A stretch of DNA of 9,246 nt from Psychrilyobacter sp. (GTDB taxonomy: Bacteria; Fusobacteriota; Fusobacteriia; Fusobacteriales; Fusobacteriaceae). Location of the stretch: NCBI GenBank assembly GCA_030621995.1, contig JAUXGP010000050.1, forward strand, positions 1 to 9,246, in the 5' to 3' direction. Below are positions 5,689 to 9,246 of the stretch, one piece after another. A program made the translations under genes and the position numbers. The notes beneath the pieces were generated by a model. That model was not told where the DNA came from and ran no database searches. It saw only the letters and a program-made list of their open reading frames with translations. Numbering within the stretch: position 1 is the stretch's first letter; each line of letters opens with the position of its first letter.

Positions 5689-6801
5689 TTGAAAATAAAA
5701 GTAAATAAACAAGAATTTTTAAAAACTTTAAGGATAGTGAGTAAGGCTATCACTGAAAATAAAATAAGACCTATTATTTCAGGTGTATATATGGAGGCCA
5801 ATGACTCCACGATAATTTTAAAGGGAACAAACTTAGAATTGACAGTTACATCCAAGATGGAAGGAGAGGTAATAGAGGGTGGAAACCTAGTGTTTTCCCA
5901 TCAATTGGTAGAGGAATACCTAAAAGAGATTAGTGATACAGAGATAACTCTTAGTATAGATGGAGAAACTCTTTTGATCGAAACTGAAGATTCATCTTCT
6001 GAGTTTTCTGTTTTTGATGCTGCTGAATATCCAAAAATCAGAGGATTTCAAGGCGGGAAAGAGTATAAGCTGCCCATAGAACTTTTTGTGAACTTATTGG
6101 AAAAATCAAAGTTTGCTGCCTCTCAAACTACAGATAATATATCTATAAACTGCTTGAGAATGGAATTAGAAGGCGGGATGTTGAAATTAATCTCAACAGA
6201 TACATATAGGTTGGTCTATATAACCGAGCAAGTAAATCTAGATGGGGAATTAAAAGTCAGTCTCCCTCTGAAAAGTGTAGAAGCCATAATAAAAATTCTG
6301 GTTTCAAAGAAAGTCGAGGATATTACATTTGCGTATGAAGGAAACCAAGTTAAATTCATAGTGGGAGCAACCGAGATATTAACTAGGGTAATTGACCTGC
6401 CATTTCCAGACTATGACGGGATATTAAATGCAACAGGATACAGCAAAGAAGTTTTAATAGATTCAGCCGAATTTAAAAATGTCCTTAAAAGGGTACAGAT
6501 ATTTGTAAGAAATAATGCAGAATCTAAAAATAGCGGGATATTTGAATTTAAAGATGATCTGTTAGAAATAAGCGGGATATCGGAAATTGCAAAGATAAAT
6601 GAAACTATAGGAATAAAAAAAGATGGAGAAGATCTAAAAATATCTCTAAATGTAAAGTTTTTATTAGATTATCTTTCTTTTATAGAGAAGGGGAAAAATG
6701 TTTTCTTAAGTCTGTCTACTTCTAGTGGGGCTGTAGAATTAACCATAGAAAATGAAAAGAATTTTAGATATTTAGTGATGCCTTTAGCATTAAAAGATTA
6801 A
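5689..6801 (+). CDS. dnaN: DNA polymerase III beta subunit (sliding clamp)
   Basis: DnaN forms a ring-shaped dimer around DNA and tethers DNA polymerase III and other replication and repair proteins. The 370-residue product spans the three clamp domains (about 1-120, 125-245 and 250-370). It begins with the typical MKIKVNKQEFLKTLRIVSKA and ILKGTNLEL segments, continues with EFSVFDAAEYPKI and LISTDTYRLVY, then VIDLPFPDYDGIL, and ends with the signature tail YLVMPLALKD, where E. coli has VMPMRL. The start is TTG, forced by an in-frame TAA two codons upstream; a weak start codon may limit its synthesis. No dnaA or recF is adjacent, so it lies away from the usual dnaA-dnaN order. It appears monocistronic, bounded by its own leader and a strong terminator. 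Confidence 0.96.
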   Translation: MKIKVNKQEFLKTLRIVSKAITENKIRPIISGVYMEANDSTIILKGTNLELTVTSKMEGEVIEGGNLVFSHQLVEEYLKEISDTEITLSIDGETLLIETEDSSSEFSVFDAAEYPKIRGFQGGKEYKLPIELFVNLLEKSKFAASQTTDNISINCLRMELEGGMLKLISTDTYRLVYITEQVNLDGELKVSLPLKSVEAIIKILVSKKVEDITFAYEGNQVKFIVGATEILTRVIDLPFPDYDGILNATGYSKEVLIDSAEFKNVLKRVQIFVRNNAESKNSGIFEFKDDLLEISGISEIAKINETIGIKKDGEDLKISLNVKFLLDYLSFIEKGKNVFLSLSTSSGAVELTIENEKNFRYLVMPLALKD

Positions 6802-6824
6802 AAAAATATAGGAAAAATATAAGT

Positions 6825-6859
6825 AAGCTCAAGTTTTGGTTAAAACTTGAGCTTTTTTT
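6825..6859 (+). terminator. strong intrinsic terminator after dnaN
   Basis: A perfect 13-bp stem (6825-6837 with 6842-6854) surrounds a GGTT loop and runs into seven T (6853-6859). It begins 23 nt after the dnaN stop. Its T-tract shares bases with the -35 box of the next promoter. Confidence 0.95.
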
Positions 6860-6886
6860 GACGGTGTAATTTTAATATGATATACT
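6858..6886 (+). promoter_or_regulatory. near-consensus promoter for the DUF116-TPR operon
   Basis: TTGACG (6858-6863) and TATACT (6881-6886) lie 17 nt apart, and TGA (6878-6880) directly before the -10 adds an extended -10 element. Transcription would begin near 6893. The -35 starts inside the dnaN terminator T-tract, a compact back-to-back arrangement. Confidence 0.88.
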
Positions 6887-6970
6887 GAATAAGAGTACCA
6901 TATGCAATAATACCTTGATTAAATAAGGTTTATAATGGTTTTTACATATAGACCTACTGGAGAAGATAAT

Positions 6971-7501
6971 ATGTTAAAAATAGTAATTTTAAGATGGATA
7001 TACCTTATATTTTACCTCTTGGTGATCATAGCTAGAAAATTTTCCAAAGAGGAAATAGAAAACAGTAAGATCTCCAAGATATTTATCCGTTTTAACAATA
7101 ATGTCGTATTAAAAAGATGCAAAAATATACCAGCAAACAGGGTATCTATCCTGCTTCCCCATTGTGTTCAAAATTATGAATGTCCATTGAAGATAACATC
7201 TACTGTGGAAAATTGTAATGAATGCGGGAGGTGTAAAGTAGGAGATATACTGAAATTACAGAGAAAATACGGAGTGAAAGCTAAAATCGCTACCGGAGGT
7301 ACATTGGCTCGTAAGTTTTTGAAAGATACTAAACCAAAACTTGTAATAGCTGTAGCCTGTGAGAGAGATTTGGTGGCAGGTATCTACGATGCTTTCCCGA
7401 TGTCTGTATACGGTGTATTCAATAAAAAGATAAATGGGCCATGTTTTAATACCGATCTTTCAATAAAAGAAATTGAAAGTGTACTAGAAAAATTAAGATA
7501 G
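6971..7501 (+). CDS. DUF116 family cysteine-rich protein
   Basis: The 176-residue product starts with a hydrophobic segment (about 4-21) that probably anchors it to the membrane, followed by a domain matching what I know of DUF116: LLPHCVQ (61-67), ECP (70-72), NCNECGRC (81-88), ATGGT (107-111), VACERDL (128-134), VYGVFN and GPCFNT (156-161). Eight cysteines (50, 65, 71, 82, 85, 88, 130, 158) suggest a bound metal or Fe-S cluster; the biochemical function of the family is not known to me. ATG 6971 is preferred because GGAG (6959-6962) precedes it and the membrane segment then begins immediately. An in-frame ATG at 6935 with a weaker AAGG would give 188 residues. A strong promoter lies just upstream, and the TPR gene follows after 9 nt. 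Confidence 0.88.
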   Translation: MLKIVILRWIYLIFYLLVIIARKFSKEEIENSKISKIFIRFNNNVVLKRCKNIPANRVSILLPHCVQNYECPLKITSTVENCNECGRCKVGDILKLQRKYGVKAKIATGGTLARKFLKDTKPKLVIAVACERDLVAGIYDAFPMSVYGVFNKKINGPCFNTDLSIKEIESVLEKLR

Positions 7502-7510
7502 GGGGAAGTT

Positions 7511-9246
7511 GTGAAGAAAAAACTATTTATTTTATCCCTTTTGATCGTAGTAGGGAGTCAAATTTTTGCCACAGATAGAGATGATATGAAATATATTGAT
7601 AAATTATACGAAGCCAAAGAATATTCCATGGCTACAGATGAACTGAAAACTTTTGTAGGAAAATATCCTGAGAGCAGTTATCAAAAAGTAGCACTGGAGA
7701 GACTGTCTAAAACTCTCTATTTAAATAAGGAGTACAAGAGTTCAACAATATATTTTAATCAATATTTAAAATTAGAAAAACTAAAAAAAGATGAAAAAAA
7801 TGAAGCACATTACTATTTAGCCAGAAATTTAACCTATCTAAAGGATTATAATGGAGCGAAAAACGAAATTAACACAATAGATAAAAGTTCTCCTAAAAAA
7901 ATAGATGCTGTCTACTATTTGGGAATCTCCTACTATGAAAACGGCAGATACGAGGAGGCTAAAAAAACTTTTAAATACCTCATTACAAAACCTGCAAGAT
8001 CAAAAGATGCCTTCCTGTATATATCCCTGTCATCTTATAATAACCAGGAGTATGTGAACAGCACCATATATTTGGATGAATATTTAAAGGGGTCAGCTGA
8101 GGGGAAGAACATAGAGTTAGCAAACTATATGTATGGGATGAACCAATATAAATTGGGAAATAATGATAAAGCCATAAAAAAATTAACAGAGATAGAAATC
8201 AACTATCCTCAGAGTAAATATATGGCAGATGTAAGATATGGTCTTTTAGATATTTACCTGTCCACTGGAGATATGGGAAAAGTAGATGAATATTATAAAA
8301 GATCAATGGGTACAAATAATGAAGAGAAGGCCAATATACTTTTAGCCAACCATTATTTTGCTGGAAAAAATTATGAGACCTCATTGAAATACTATGAATT
8401 GGTGGGTACTCCTAAGGATCCTAAAGTTATATACGGGTCAGCCTTTAGTATGCTTAAAGTAGGAGAATCCAAGGGCGATGTAGAGGCTAAAAAGTTAGTT
8501 GAAAGATCAAGAGAAGGTTTTAAAGATCTTTTGGGTACAGATCTAAATTCTGAAGGAATTTACTATTTAGCATTGATAGATTTTAGGGCTAAAAAATACA
8601 GTGAAGTGATAAAAGATTTGAAATCTTATGACGAATCTAAGATGAAGAGGGAATATAAAAATAATATAGATCTATTTTTAGGGAAATCACACTTTGAGAT
8701 GAAAAACTATAAAAAATCCAGGATTTATTATACCAATGTATACAATAGAACACACAGTAAGGAAGGCCTTTACCAGCTGATCTTGGTCAACAGTAAGTTG
8801 GGAGATCAAAAAAGTATAAAATTGTGGTTTATGGAATATAAAACTAAATTTTCTACAGATATAGAATACAGGCAAAAAATCTATCTTATAGTAGGAAATA
8901 CATATTATAAGGGTGGGGATTTAAAGGGAGCTAAAGATGCTTATAAGGAGTATTTAAGATCTTATAATGATCCTAAGATTTCAGAAAATTTAATAACTAT
9001 CTTGGTAGCAGATGGAAGTTATAAGGAACTGATAACATACCTGACTCCTCAGCCTAAAACAGCAGAAAACAGGTATCTTTTGGGAGTCGCATATTTAGGG
9101 CTGACACAATATGAGGAAGCCGTAGAAAAATTTGAAGGTGTAATGGCAGGAAAAGATGCAAGTTTGGCTCAAAAAGAAAAGGCTAACTATAAGTTAATAA
9201 AAACTCATTTTACTGCTAAAAATTATGAAGATGTCATAAGGTCTGC
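7511..9246 (+). CDS. exported tetratricopeptide-repeat protein (3' end beyond window)
   Basis: A reading frame opens at GTG 7511 (AGGGGG at 7500-7505, 5-nt gap) and stays open to the right edge, 578 codons without a stop. Residues 1-20 look like a Sec signal peptide: MKKK, a hydrophobic core, and IFA before a likely cleavage after Ala20. The rest is almost wholly helical with TPR-like units, for example around 100-120, 132-155, 205-230, 275-295, 350-370, 385-410, 456-480 and 520-545 (YxxGxxxYxxGxYxxAxxxF pattern, as in NRYLLGVAYLG...YEEAVEKF). It is probably a periplasmic or outer-membrane-associated scaffold; its partner is unknown. It lacks a stop in the window, so it may be much longer. 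It is 9 nt after the DUF116 gene and surely co-transcribed. Confidence 0.9.
   Translation, partial: MKKKLFILSLLIVVGSQIFATDRDDMKYIDKLYEAKEYSMATDELKTFVGKYPESSYQKVALERLSKTLYLNKEYKSSTIYFNQYLKLEKLKKDEKNEAHYYLARNLTYLKDYNGAKNEINTIDKSSPKKIDAVYYLGISYYENGRYEEAKKTFKYLITKPARSKDAFLYISLSSYNNQEYVNSTIYLDEYLKGSAEGKNIELANYMYGMNQYKLGNNDKAIKKLTEIEINYPQSKYMADVRYGLLDIYLSTGDMGKVDEYYKRSMGTNNEEKANILLANHYFAGKNYETSLKYYELVGTPKDPKVIYGSAFSMLKVGESKGDVEAKKLVERSREGFKDLLGTDLNSEGIYYLALIDFRAKKYSEVIKDLKSYDESKMKREYKNNIDLFLGKSHFEMKNYKKSRIYYTNVYNRTHSKEGLYQLILVNSKLGDQKSIKLWFMEYKTKFSTDIEYRQKIYLIVGNTYYKGGDLKGAKDAYKEYLRSYNDPKISENLITILVADGSYKELITYLTPQPKTAENRYLLGVAYLGLTQYEEAVEKFEGVMAGKDASLAQKEKANYKLIKTHFTAKNYEDVIRS

Noticed and set aside
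5637..5855. 72-codon minus-strand ORF overlapping the start of dnaN
   Set aside because: It lies antisense to the well-supported dnaN start, has no recognisable domain and is typical of shadow frames in AT-rich genes.
8199..8875. Two minus-strand ORFs (8199-8384 and 8687-8875)
   Set aside because: Both lie within the long + strand TPR gene, which has a signal peptide, ribosome binding site and repeat pattern.
1..9246. CRISPR arrays, insertion sequences, phage genes, toxin-antitoxin pairs, tRNA or rRNA genes
   Set aside because: I saw no regularly spaced repeats, transposase or integrase motifs, paired small ORFs, or cloverleaf/rRNA sequences in the gaps, which are all short.

Overview
The window is AT-rich, uses many AGA/ATA codons, has strong AGGAGG-type ribosome binding sites and encodes almost everything on the + strand. 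Gene content (separated rsmH-ftsL, a TrmA-family methyltransferase, plsY, gpsA, a short sigma-70 factor, a stand-alone dnaN, a DUF116 protein and an exported TPR protein) fits a member of the Fusobacteriota, perhaps of the Ilyobacter/Propionigenium/Psychrilyobacter type. That assignment is inference from protein character and composition, not from a search.

Layout. Positions 1-205 are non-coding and hold three inverted repeats: a perfect 20-bp palindrome, a very GC-rich 14-bp-stem hairpin and a weaker hairpin that resembles the first palindrome. Next come rsmH (206-1147) and a small ftsL-like gene (1144-1440), overlapping by 4 nt as in division/cell-wall (dcw) clusters, but with no further dcw genes after them. 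A good promoter (1450-1478) then opens an apparent operon rlmD-like - plsY - gpsA - sigma factor (1526-5413), closed by a hairpin terminator at 5420-5454. GpsA makes sn-glycerol-3-phosphate and PlsY acylates it, so two consecutive steps of phospholipid synthesis sit side by side, followed by a group-2-like sigma factor.

The 275-nt gap 5414-5688 carries the terminator, a possible extended -10 promoter and a structured leader in front of dnaN (5689-6801). The leader has alternative hairpins, an anti-Shine-Dalgarno-like stretch, and a perfect Shine-Dalgarno with no start codon behind it. dnaN ends in a textbook terminator (6825-6859) whose T-tract overlaps the -35 box of a near-consensus promoter (6858-6886). 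This promoter drives a DUF116 cysteine-rich protein (6971-7501) and, 9 nt later, a signal-peptide-bearing TPR protein that starts at GTG 7511 and runs off the right edge.

Overall this is mostly a core-genome, housekeeping region. I see no phage, CRISPR, insertion sequence or defence system. The items most worth a second look are the palindrome cluster at 50-187, the dnaN leader, the loss of the Fe-S cysteines in the RlmD-like enzyme, and the DUF116-TPR pair.
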